Origin: Clostridium kluyveri
Lineage (GTDB): Bacteria; Bacillota; Clostridia; Clostridiales; Clostridiaceae
Reading direction: 5' to 3'
DNA: 64,000 nt
NCBI RefSeq assembly: GCF_001902295.1
Contig: NZ_CP018335.1
Location: forward strand, 3,224,001-3,288,000
The translations under genes and the position numbers were made by a program. Shown here piece by piece: positions 33,368-42,251 of this stretch; within the stretch, counting starts at the first letter, position 1, and each line of letters starts with the position of its first letter. The notes under the pieces were generated by a model. It did not search any database. It was not told where the DNA came from and was given only the letters and a program-made list of their open reading frames with translations.

Positions 33368-35725
33368 TTAATGAGCAATAACATTACCTGCATATTCAAT
33401 TTGAATTGCTTCAAGTGTAGACAAATCAACACCTTGATTATAGGCTTCAGGCACACTTATAGTCCACTGTGTAAATGGCGTTGGCTGAAAATATTTGTAT
33501 TTACTGCGTTCTTCCACTTCGCCCTCTATAATTATGGAACTCTCATTTCCCACTATTCCATTATATTTAAATACACGTCTTAAAGATGCTGAAGAAAATT
33601 CAAAATTTTCCTCTCTAAGTCTATCATAGTAAATACCTGATGTTGTAATTTCTATATACACTGGATTATTTTTGGAAGCCACGACCCCTATAAGCCAAAC
33701 TCTCACTCTTGTAAGCCGTACACGATCTAATCCATTGAATTCTGCAGCATCTGGACTGATAGGTATAGTTGCTGAACGATTCTTTTTAAGATTTTGTACA
33801 ACATTATGAAAATTGCTCTGCTCCACATCTGAGATTGTAACTACAATACCACGAAAATCCTGGGGTGGAGGATTAAAAGATTCAAGTACCTCTGAATATT
33901 CCTGTGTAATTATACCCATATCTTCTTCTAATTTTTCTACAGGCTTTACTATAGACAATGTAATTCTCGAATCCCTTAATCCCCAGTAACGATATGCTCC
34001 TGCATAATTTTGTACAGCAATGAATATCCAACATTTTACATTCAATTCTCTTTCAAAGAAAGCCTGCATTATCTCATCATCTTTCTTGATCTGGTTTAAA
34101 AGTTTATCTACATATTCTTTTAGTCTTAATTCCTGACTCTGATCTACTTCTTTTTGAAGTATTAACCTGGCAAGCTCCTGTCCGGCCTTTACCACTGCAA
34201 TCTGAGTGGCCATATAGGCTTTTCCGTATATAGCCAGCTTATCTATCTCTGCCTTATATTCCAGTGCACCAGGAATTCCATCATCTATTGCTGGTTTCAT
34301 AAATAACTCAGCATCCACTAGAAATGCATCCCAATCTGCTTCCGTGGAAATTGAATCTGTATCAGGAATTTCAACGCTTATATTTTCATCTGCACTTGAA
34401 ATTTTCTTTGCAGCAGTAATAATTTTATCAATTGTTTCATATGTGGTCTTAAGGAATTTTGCTAATTTTTCCAAGTTATTCATTGATTTTGAGAGATTTT
34501 CCATTGCCTTTGCAAAAGCCGATAATTCTTTTACCTTATCTGCAACTTTTGCTGCATCATCTGCTGCAGCAATTCCATTCTTCACAGCACCTGCTGCTCC
34601 CGCAGCTGCTGCTTCATCGCCTACCATCATAAGTGCTATAGCAGCAGAAAATTCTACAAGTGCTGCAGCCATTGAAAATACAGCTTTGATAATTTGATCA
34701 CGTTCCCACTTTTTTGACTCATATTCAAAGGAAATTCCCGCCTGTTTTACTTTATATTGTTGTATGTTTAAGGTTGACCTGGCCTGAATCTCTGACCCCT
34801 GAGCCATTCTGTAATTACTATCAGCTTGTACAATCAATTGTTTATTATATTTACAGATATCTTTGTAGTTATCAAGCATATTCTGTGCAGCACTTTTACG
34901 ATCATCAAAAGAAAGTTTTTCATCACTGTACCTCTGATATTGGGTTTCATATGAACTTGCTGAACATATAAATGAGTCAAAGGAATCTGCATAAACATCC
35001 TTGTCAAGATATGGTACAAAAGTCACCGGACTCATTGACATTCTAAGATTCACAAGAAGGGCAGAACTTTTAATATTAAGATCAACGGCAGCTTTAGACC
35101 CTGAAGTTATATTACATATCCATTCTAACATGGATTGTGCAATATCGGGAGATGAATAAAAGAGGACGGTGGCAAACTGAAAAATTGAAACAATATTCAT
35201 TCTAAGGGGTTTTCCATATTCAAAACCATCCTCATAATACTTGTCCAAATCCTCTATTGAAAGTCTCCCCTCTGAAGAAGAAACTACTATACCTTTCTTT
35301 TTTGGGGTAATAAGTTCTAAAGTATCTGGTTTATTTCCTGGAAATACACCTTTTACTTTAATATTGCTTTGAAACTCATGTGCATATATAACTAACTTAC
35401 CTATTCCACCTTCTCGATAATCTAGTATTATACTGCTGTCTATGTCAAATTCAATACGGCGTGCAACTATAAAAAGAGCTGAATCCCTATTTATTAAAAT
35501 ACTATTTTTATCTGTCTTCCTAACTACATCTGCAAAAATGGAAATAATTCGTGGTTTTATTCCTTTCTCTCTAATCTCACTATAAACATCTTCAAGATTT
35601 ACAAGCATATCCCTTACAGTAACTGTTTCTCCAGACAGGTCTTCACTTGATGTAGATGGTATATATACCTGTTCTAAAACTGATTGATATAATTCGCCCC
35701 AATCTTTTGACTGGTCTCCATTCAT
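33368..35725 (-). CDS. Large putative toxin component with pore-type hydrophobic segment and beta-rich C-terminus
   Basis: 785 residues from the ATG behind AAGGAAGG. Residues about 1-240 look mixed alpha/beta. About 255-345 are helical coils. About 345-385 form an Ala/Gly-rich hydrophobic stretch (SMAAALVEFSAAIALMMVG) like the membrane hairpin of ClyA-type toxins. Long helices run to about 620. The C-terminal 150 residues are beta-rich and end with TPFTQWTISVP...LEAIQIEYAGNV, which resembles the closing motif of TcA insecticidal toxins. No signal peptide. I know no described protein with this exact layout. Confidence 0.7.
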   Translation of the reverse strand: MNGDQSKDWGELYQSVLEQVYIPSTSSEDLSGETVTVRDMLVNLEDVYSEIREKGIKPRIISIFADVVRKTDKNSILINRDSALFIVARRIEFDIDSSIILDYREGGIGKLVIYAHEFQSNIKVKGVFPGNKPDTLELITPKKKGIVVSSSEGRLSIEDLDKYYEDGFEYGKPLRMNIVSIFQFATVLFYSSPDIAQSMLEWICNITSGSKAAVDLNIKSSALLVNLRMSMSPVTFVPYLDKDVYADSFDSFICSASSYETQYQRYSDEKLSFDDRKSAAQNMLDNYKDICKYNKQLIVQADSNYRMAQGSEIQARSTLNIQQYKVKQAGISFEYESKKWERDQIIKAVFSMAAALVEFSAAIALMMVGDEAAAAGAAGAVKNGIAAADDAAKVADKVKELSAFAKAMENLSKSMNNLEKLAKFLKTTYETIDKIITAAKKISSADENISVEIPDTDSISTEADWDAFLVDAELFMKPAIDDGIPGALEYKAEIDKLAIYGKAYMATQIAVVKAGQELARLILQKEVDQSQELRLKEYVDKLLNQIKKDDEIMQAFFERELNVKCWIFIAVQNYAGAYRYWGLRDSRITLSIVKPVEKLEEDMGIITQEYSEVLESFNPPPQDFRGIVVTISDVEQSNFHNVVQNLKKNRSATIPISPDAAEFNGLDRVRLTRVRVWLIGVVASKNNPVYIEITTSGIYYDRLREENFEFSSASLRRVFKYNGIVGNESSIIIEGEVEERSKYKYFQPTPFTQWTISVPEAYNQGVDLSTLEAIQIEYAGNVIAH

Positions 35726-35784
35726 ATTTATAATCCTTCCTTTCACACTTCACTGAAGGCACAAAAACATAGTGAATTCTTATC

Positions 35785-36936
35785 TTATGCTGTTTCAGGA
35801 ATAATATATTTTTCAGGTTCTGCTTTTATATCATCTTCTGTTGTCACTGTTATATAAGCATTTACTCTATAATTATCTGCTATAGCAGCTGCTTTCGCCC
35901 ATGCATCAATAGCCTCCTGGACACCAAGATCCTTAATGATCCATTCTGCTTCTTTAATATCCCTTTGAATTGCACCAAGTATATTATTGAGATCATCAGA
36001 AAGTGCTCCCCAAATTCCTTCCATTTTTTCAATAACAGGTAATGCTAATTGCAGTTTTTCAAGTATTCCGTCCATACTACCATTTGCAAGTCTTAGATCA
36101 TTACTCAATGCAAGAGCTTTTCCGAGATCTCCTTGTGCAGATTCCAGTCTTTTTTGATATTTGTGTATATCATCAAGGGCATCTGTTGCTTTTTTCCCGT
36201 ATATTCCAGCAACAATTCCGGCAGCAATAGTTCCAAGTGGTATTATCCATGCATAGGTAGGAGTTGTAGCTGCAACAGTTACATCGTGTTCATATTCATC
36301 CTGCCATCTCTTAATCTGTTTACTATCATTGTCTATCTCCTTCAAGAGAGTATCTATTTCACCACCCTTACCTTCGTAAGCTTTTCTATATCTATCCGAC
36401 AGAGGATCTAATAAACTTTTATCACTCTTTGTATCTTCTGCAAATTGAATAATATTTTCTTTAGCTGTTTTACAATCATCTGCATAGACCTGAGCTGTAT
36501 TTTGAAGATTTGTCAGTATAGCTGTCAATTTTTTTGTTGCATCTTCCTCTGATAAAGATCCATTATTATAGGCAGCAATAATCGGATTCAGTGCTCCATA
36601 ATACACTGGTACTTTAGTATTATAGTGACTTATATTAGCCGCAAGAGTAACAGTCATAGGAAAAACTACTGTTTTAAAATTGTAGCAGTGATCATAAATA
36701 CTTTTATATACATTAATCAAATCACTAAATTCATTGACATCTTCAGCACTTATCTTCAGCTTACTTGTCATCTCTTCCGCTGATTTAGGCAGTGAAGTTC
36801 CATTCTCAACATAAGCCTGAACAGCCAAAAATTCCGCTCTTGACATTAAAAATGGATTATTATCTGCTGGTAATAATTCTCTTGGATTCAAATCTACTTT
36901 AAGAACATTTCCATCTTTTAAAACTATTTCCTTCAT
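35785..36936 (-). CDS. Alpha-helical pore-forming toxin subunit, xenorhabdolysin A/MakA-like
   Basis: 383 residues, started at the ATG at 36936 behind AGGAGG; a longer reading to 36987 includes that site. It begins with about 80 polar residues, followed by long helices (KTVVFPMTVTLAANISHYNTK, cut here). A hydrophobic hairpin lies at about residues 228-252 (YAWIIPLGTIAAGIVAGIYG), then more coiled helices. This pattern and length fit the XaxA/YaxA/MakA group of ClyA-superfamily toxins. No signal peptide, as in those toxins. First gene of the operon. Host target is unknown. Confidence 0.72.
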   Translation of the reverse strand: MKEIVLKDGNVLKVDLNPRELLPADNNPFLMSRAEFLAVQAYVENGTSLPKSAEEMTSKLKISAEDVNEFSDLINVYKSIYDHCYNFKTVVFPMTVTLAANISHYNTKVPVYYGALNPIIAAYNNGSLSEEDATKKLTAILTNLQNTAQVYADDCKTAKENIIQFAEDTKSDKSLLDPLSDRYRKAYEGKGGEIDTLLKEIDNDSKQIKRWQDEYEHDVTVAATTPTYAWIIPLGTIAAGIVAGIYGKKATDALDDIHKYQKRLESAQGDLGKALALSNDLRLANGSMDGILEKLQLALPVIEKMEGIWGALSDDLNNILGAIQRDIKEAEWIIKDLGVQEAIDAWAKAAAIADNYRVNAYITVTTEDDIKAEPEKYIIPETA

Positions 36937-36952
36937 AAAGTTATCCTCCTTA

Positions 36953-37014
36953 TTTATATATATAAATATACTTTTTGTATTTCTCAAGTATTATTAATCA
37001 GATTATAATACTTG
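36953..37014 (-). promoter_or_regulatory. Probable promoter and operator of the toxin operon
   Basis: On the minus strand TTGAGA and TATATA are 17 bases apart just ahead of the first toxin gene. Directly upstream is a perfect repeat with 9-bp arms, CAAGTATTA and TAATACTTG (36985-37014, 12-base spacer), which reaches the -35. Its lack of a T-run favours an operator. Confidence 0.5.
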
Positions 37015-37022
37015 GGAGGAAT

Positions 37023-37219
37023 AATATGTTAAATAACGCATAACAAGCAAAATTATTGTTTATACAGTTGACTGTGATGTGTAAATAATAAAGGGGCGTC
37101 GCATTAGTATAAAAAATATACTGATGTGACAGCCCCTTTTAAATATTAAAGACTAACTTTAACCACTTTACCTTATTTCTACTGAATGGAATAATATCAT
37201 CCATTCCTTTTAAATACAT
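37023..37219. repeat. Direct repeat copy 1 (intergenic DNA plus LytTR 3' end)
   Basis: Two blocks match the region at 44764-45037. Block one (37023-37098) shares ACGCATAACAAGCAAAATTA and a near-palindrome ACAGTTGACTGT. Block two (37131-37219) shares the last 27 codons of a LytTR regulator gene. The segment between the blocks differs: here a compact hairpin, in copy 2 a larger one. The two copies flank about 7.5 kb holding the surface-protein genes. Confidence 0.85.
37090..37140 (-). terminator. Terminator downstream of the cell-wall protein gene
   Basis: Stem AAAGGGGCTGTCACATCAGTAT paired imperfectly with its complement around TTTTTT (37090-37140; the quoted arm is cut to its core in places). 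Both flanks are A/T-rich, so it may work in both directions. It corresponds to the LytTR gene terminator in copy 2. Confidence 0.7.
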
Positions 37220-37222
37220 ATA
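37139..37222 (-). pseudogene. LytTR regulator 3' remnant (27 codons) fused behind the cell-wall gene
   Basis: Read on the minus strand in the same frame as the cell-wall protein and directly after its stop codon, this stretch encodes YMYLKGMDDIIPFSRNKVKW... ending FNI and a stop. The intact regulator at 44956 ends MYFKEIDDVIPLSRNKVKQ...FNI, about 70% identical over 26 residues. Only the 3' end is present, so it is a recombination scar, not a working gene. Confidence 0.87.
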
Positions 37223-40200
37223 TTACTTATCTATTAATTTAGAAATCTCATTCTGAACTTCATCAGTAATAACTCCTGTTCCACCGAAAATCGCAGCTGA
37301 TTTTAAATTTAAGTTCTGTAAAAATGATTTTTCTTCATCATTTAAATCATTATTAATCAGAACTATTGGTGCATTATTATTTGCTGCGTAACTGCTTCCT
37401 GCTAATGCATCTGCGAAATTGTTTCCCGATGCCACACATATTTTATCTGCTGATGAAGCAAAATATTTTGCTACATTAAGAGAAGTTGTGAATCTATCTG
37501 CTCCACCTATTCTCACTACATTTGTTTCATCTACTTCTGCTATCTGGGCAATCTGATTTTCTACTGCTGTACTTATAACTCCCTGTGCTCCTATAATATA
37601 TACTTTTTCTGGCTTTACACTCAAAATTTCTTTTTTTACACTCTCGGCCATTTCATCTTTACCCACCATTAGTACAGGGTACTGTTTTGCTGCTGCAATA
37701 CTGCTTGCAGATATTGCATCCGGATAATTTTCTCCCGATACTATAACTATAGGTGTTCCTTCTTTTATTGATAATATGTCAGCAACTTCCACACCTGTTT
37801 CATATCTATCTTTCCCACCAATTCTGCTAATATTCTTAAATCCGGCTGCATTCATCCTAGTTTCCATATCAGTACCTACTGAAGCAGTACCTCCTAAAAT
37901 ATATGCGGTGCCTAAACTATCCATATTTTCTTTCATATAAGCTACTACTTTTTCTTTACTTTCGCTATCACTTCCAACTAATAGTATTGGAGCCTTTAGC
38001 TTATATGCCAGTACACTTCCTGATAATGCATCAGGGTAATTATCTGATGATGCAAGAATGACATTTGAAACTTTATCTTTATAAGTTGCCTTTGCGATTG
38101 CAATAGCTGTATCTATTCTATCCTGTCCTGATAACCTTTCTATCGTTACATTTACAGGTACAGTACCGCCCCCGCCATATCCTCCACTGGAACCACCGCT
38201 GCTTCCTCCACTTGAAGATGGAGTGGTATTTTTAACTGTAATTACCAAGGCTTGAGTATCTCCTGCACTAAAATTGAAAGTTAATGTGGTTGTTCCTAAG
38301 ATTTGCTGTGCTAAATAACTTTTTTTAATTGTTACCACATTATCATTGACTTCGTAATCTGTTCCATTTACTAGAGTTTCGCTTCCATTTACAATACCAG
38401 TTAAAGTATTTCCACTCAAAGTTATTGTTGTACTTATATCTGACTGTTTAGAAATATTTTTATCAAACTCTGCCGTAACTGGATCTATAGTTGAATTTGA
38501 TGATGCTGTATCCTTTACTGTTATTACTAGAGCTTGTTTAGCTCCTGCACTAAAGTTAAAGGTTAAAGTTGTTATACCTACATTTTGCTGTGCTATATAG
38601 CTCTTTTTAATTGTTATCACACTATCGTTAACTTCGTAATCTGTTCCATTTACTAGAGTTTCGCTTCCATTTACAATGTCAGTTAAAGTGTTTCCGTTTA
38701 AAGTCATTGTTGTGCTTACATCTGCCTGTTTAGAAACATTTTTATCAAACTCTCCTGTGTCTGGACTTATCACTGAATCCTGTGATGCCGGTACTGATTT
38801 ATTCATTTGAAAGTCATGTTTTACAATTTCCTGCTCTACTGAAATAGTAGGGCTTGTATATTTATCATATCCCTCTTTAGTTGCTACTATATAGTAATCT
38901 GTAGTTGGGAATACCATAAAACCATAGTCTCCAGCAGCATTACTTACTTGTGGATTTTTATTATTATTTGGCTTAAATCCATCTATGCCTGGCAGCTGTA
39001 CCACAGCATCTGGTGTTTTCCCATTTACTTTATTCCTATCAGTATTTGCATAGTAAAGTGTTACGTCAGCTCCATCAATTGCCTTTCCTGTATCTGCATC
39101 AGTTATTACTCCATAAGGGTCAACTAATGCACTGGTTAAGCTTATACTCCCATCTTCTGAGACCTTAATATCTATAGTTCCAATAACAATCTTTTGTCCA
39201 TTTCCTAGAGCAAAAGTCACACTAATTTTTTCTTCAGTACCCTTTTCTAAATTTTTAACTTTAATAGTTCCATCTTCTGCAATTGTTACATTAGAACCTT
39301 CTGAAGATGAAAAACCTAATTTAGAAATATCAGCCAATGGCGTTATTGTGCCATCTGGTGATCTTAATACTATAGCTTCTTCTGATTTTACTGACACGGT
39401 TTTAGTTCCATCTGTTTCTGTTGTTACGGTGCATTCTATGCCTTGAACTTCCTCACCTGTTATCGGATCTATCACAGTACCTGTTGTTTGTGTAGGTGGT
39501 GTAGGTACTGTGGTATCTGGTGCTGCTGTCGCCTGTGATGTCATTGTATACACACTTTTATTTCCTGCTTCGTCCTTTACTATTACATTGAAATAATAAG
39601 TTGTACCTGCACTTAAACCTGTTGCTTGCCCACTTGTTAAATTTGCACTCCAATCTTGTACTGTTGTTCCATTGGCCTCTGCATTAGCTAATGTATCTAT
39701 ATTGTTACTTGTTGACCTTACTACCTTGTATTGCAGATTTGCTGGTGTCGTTACATTGTCACTCCCTGCACCCCAGCTTAAATCTATACTATTTTCCGTC
39801 GCATTGTCTGCTGTAATTGCTCCGCCATTTCCTGCCGCTGGTACTGTGGTATCTGGTGCTGCTGTCGCCTGTGATGTCATTGTATACACACTTTTATTTC
39901 CTGCTTCGTCCTTTACTATTACATTGAAATAATAAGTTGTACCTGCACTTAAACCTGTTGCTTGCCCACTTGTTAAATTTGCACTCCAATCTTGTACTGT
40001 TGTTCCATTAGCCTCTGCATTAGCTAATGTATCTATATTGTTACTTGTTGACCTTACTACCTTGTATTGCAGATTTGCTGGTGTCGTTACATTGTCGCTT
40101 CCTGCACTCCAGCTTAAATCTATACTATTTTCCGTCGCATTGTCTGCTGTAATTACTCCGCCATTTCCTGCCGCTGGTACTGTGGTATCTGGTGCTGCTG

Positions 40201-42166
40201 TCACCTGTGATGTCATTGTATACACACTTTTATTTCCTGCTTCGTCCTTTACTATTACATTGAAATAATAAGTTGTACCTGCACTTAAACCTGTTGCTTG
40301 CCCACTTGTTAAATTTACACTCCAATCTTGTACTGTTGTTCCATTAGCCTCTGCATTAGCTAACGTATCTATATTGTTACTTGTTGACCTTACTACCTTG
40401 TATTGCAGATTTGCTGGTGTCGTTACATTGTCACTCCCTGCACTCCAGCTTAAATCTATACTATTTTCCGTCGCATTGTCTGCTGTAATTACTCCGCCAT
40501 TTCCTGCCGCTGGTACTGTGGTATCTGGTGCCGCTGTCGCCTGTGATGTCATTGTATACACACTTTTATTTCCTGCTTCGTCCTTTACTATTACATTGAA
40601 ATAATAAGTTGTACCTGCACTTAAACCTGTTGCTTGCCCACTTGTTAAATTTACACTCCAATCTTGTACTGTTGTTCCATTAGCCTCTGCATTAGCTAAT
40701 GTATCTATATTGTTACTTGTTGACCTTACTACCTTGTATTGCAGGTTTGATGCTGTTGTTACATTGTCGCTTCCTGCACTCCAGCTTAAATCTATACTAT
40801 TTTCCGTCGCATTGTCTGCTGTGATTGCTCCGCCATTTCCTGCCGCTGGTACTGTGGTATCTGGTGCTGTTGCCTGTGATATCATTGTATACACACTTTT
40901 ATTTCCTGCTTCATCCTTTACTATTACATTGAAATAATAAGTTGTACCTGCACTTAAACCTGTTGCTTGCCCACTTGTTAAATTTACACTCCAATCTTGT
41001 ACTGTTGTTCCATTAGTCTCTGCATTAGCTACTGTATCTATATTGTTACTTGTTGACCTTACTACCTTGTATTGCAGGTTTGATGCTGTTGTTACATTGT
41101 CGCTTCCTGCACTCCAGCTTAAATCTATACTATTTTCCGTCGCATTGTCTGCTGTGATTGCTCCGCCATTTCCTGCCGCTGGTACTGTGGTATCTGGTGC
41201 TGTTGCCTGTGATATCATTGTATACACACTTTTATTTCCTGCTTCATCCTTTACTATTACATTGAAATAATAAGTTGTACCTGCACTTAAACCTGTTGCT
41301 TGCCCACTTGTTAAATTTGCACTCCAATCTTGTACTGTTGTTCCAGCCTCTGCATTAGCTAATGTATCTATATTGTTACTTGTTGACTTTACCACCTTGT
41401 ATTGCAGGTTTTCTGCTGTTGTTACATTGTCGCTCCCTGCACTCCAGCTTAAATCTATACTATTTTCCGTTGCATTGTCTGCTGTAATGGCTCCGCCATT
41501 TCCCACTACCGGTGCCTCTCCATCTTCTAATGAAAGCCAGATACCATCAAAATCAACATAATCAATACTTCCGTGTTCTGGTATATCTGCAATAAGTGAA
41601 ATTCTGAATTTTCTTGTACCACTTGGTACTTTCTCAGTATCTAATACTTTTGTTTGCCAAGCAGGCTCTTCATCATAATAATCACTAAACACCACACCAC
41701 CCTCATATACCAACTCATAAGAATTAAGTACATGATCACTTGTATCTAATGCTTCAAGCTTAATCTCAGCAGTTGAGGTAGTAAAAATCTTCCTTAGAAT
41801 ACCAGAAAGTTTGAACTTGACCTTACCTGCATCAACTTCTGTGGCACTACTAGATATATCTATATTTTGAGACATAGTGTCACTAGCCGGCTCATCCCCA
41901 CCTGGATAAAAATCAAAACATTGTCCACCGTTGCTACTAGGTGTACTAGGAAAACTTGAAGGGTCTACACTAAAAAAACTCCCACTAGTATCAGCCCACC
42001 CAGTTAAATCGCCAGTTTCAGCATCTCCATTAACTACTAAATTTACTCCATAATTTACAAGGGCATATACCTTCCCCTCTCCAAAGTTTAAACCTGGCAT
42101 TATGCTCAGCAGCATAAGTATTACAACTAATATAGAAATTTTCTTCTTGAAGGTGCTTTTATTCAT
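37223..42166 (-). CDS. Secreted multi-domain cell-wall protein: FN3 repeats, CBM-X2-like repeats, CWB2 anchor
   Basis: 1647 residues with a signal peptide (hydrophobic core ISILVVILMLLSIMPGLNF). Residues about 40-215 form a carbohydrate-binding-like beta-sandwich. About 219-889 hold six nearly identical FN3 repeats of 110-112 residues. A linker and a carboxypeptidase-regulatory-like domain follow (ADVTLYYANTDRN), then two X2-like modules (about 1131-1314, SPDTGEFDKN...), a Gly/Ser linker, and three CWB2 repeats (about 1339-1647, RLSGQDRIDTAIAIAK, RIGGKDRYETGVEVA, RIGGADRFTTSLNVA) that hold it non-covalently in the wall. Likely adhesion or polymer binding. Confidence 0.92.
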   Translation of the reverse strand: MNKSTFKKKISILVVILMLLSIMPGLNFGEGKVYALVNYGVNLVVNGDAETGDLTGWADTSGSFFSVDPSSFPSTPSSNGGQCFDFYPGGDEPASDTMSQNIDISSSATEVDAGKVKFKLSGILRKIFTTSTAEIKLEALDTSDHVLNSYELVYEGGVVFSDYYDEEPAWQTKVLDTEKVPSGTRKFRISLIADIPEHGSIDYVDFDGIWLSLEDGEAPVVGNGGAITADNATENSIDLSWSAGSDNVTTAENLQYKVVKSTSNNIDTLANAEAGTTVQDWSANLTSGQATGLSAGTTYYFNVIVKDEAGNKSVYTMISQATAPDTTVPAAGNGGAITADNATENSIDLSWSAGSDNVTTASNLQYKVVRSTSNNIDTVANAETNGTTVQDWSVNLTSGQATGLSAGTTYYFNVIVKDEAGNKSVYTMISQATAPDTTVPAAGNGGAITADNATENSIDLSWSAGSDNVTTASNLQYKVVRSTSNNIDTLANAEANGTTVQDWSVNLTSGQATGLSAGTTYYFNVIVKDEAGNKSVYTMTSQATAAPDTTVPAAGNGGVITADNATENSIDLSWSAGSDNVTTPANLQYKVVRSTSNNIDTLANAEANGTTVQDWSVNLTSGQATGLSAGTTYYFNVIVKDEAGNKSVYTMTSQVTAAPDTTVPAAGNGGVITADNATENSIDLSWSAGSDNVTTPANLQYKVVRSTSNNIDTLANAEANGTTVQDWSANLTSGQATGLSAGTTYYFNVIVKDEAGNKSVYTMTSQATAAPDTTVPAAGNGGAITADNATENSIDLSWGAGSDNVTTPANLQYKVVRSTSNNIDTLANAEANGTTVQDWSANLTSGQATGLSAGTTYYFNVIVKDEAGNKSVYTMTSQATAAPDTTVPTPPTQTTGTVIDPITGEEVQGIECTVTTETDGTKTVSVKSEEAIVLRSPDGTITPLADISKLGFSSSEGSNVTIAEDGTIKVKNLEKGTEEKISVTFALGNGQKIVIGTIDIKVSEDGSISLTSALVDPYGVITDADTGKAIDGADVTLYYANTDRNKVNGKTPDAVVQLPGIDGFKPNNNKNPQVSNAAGDYGFMVFPTTDYYIVATKEGYDKYTSPTISVEQEIVKHDFQMNKSVPASQDSVISPDTGEFDKNVSKQADVSTTMTLNGNTLTDIVNGSETLVNGTDYEVNDSVITIKKSYIAQQNVGITTLTFNFSAGAKQALVITVKDTASSNSTIDPVTAEFDKNISKQSDISTTITLSGNTLTGIVNGSETLVNGTDYEVNDNVVTIKKSYLAQQILGTTTLTFNFSAGDTQALVITVKNTTPSSSGGSSGGSSGGYGGGGTVPVNVTIERLSGQDRIDTAIAIAKATYKDKVSNVILASSDNYPDALSGSVLAYKLKAPILLVGSDSESKEKVVAYMKENMDSLGTAYILGGTASVGTDMETRMNAAGFKNISRIGGKDRYETGVEVADILSIKEGTPIVIVSGENYPDAISASSIAAAKQYPVLMVGKDEMAESVKKEILSVKPEKVYIIGAQGVISTAVENQIAQIAEVDETNVVRIGGADRFTTSLNVAKYFASSADKICVASGNNFADALAGSSYAANNNAPIVLINNDLNDEEKSFLQNLNLKSAAIFGGTGVITDEVQNEISKLIDK
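39500..41510 (-). repeat. Six tandem FN3-coding repeats of about 330-336 bp
   Basis: The units are almost identical at the DNA level, differing by a few codons (AENLQ, ASNLQ, PANLQ variants; TLANAEANG versus TVANAETNG). The nearly identical third codon positions point to recent expansion or gene conversion, and the repeat number may vary between strains or be mis-assembled in short-read data. Antisense open frames in every unit are artefacts of the repeat. Confidence 0.9.
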
Positions 42167-42251
42167 CCTCTATCCCCCTATACGCTTCATAAAACAATCT
42201 TAAAGCGCCTTAAAAATAATGATTTTTAACCTATTTTTCACTTCTAAACAA

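Noticed and set aside
39500..41510. Regularly spaced repeats that might suggest a CRISPR array
   Set aside because: Units are over 300 bp, in frame and encode FN3 domains, with no spacers.
39672..41561. Series of 62-86-residue plus-strand reading frames, one per FN3 unit (MLLVDLTTLYCRF...)
   Set aside because: They are antisense to the cell-wall protein, repeat with the FN3 units and have no ribosome sites. They are artefacts of codon use in the repeats.
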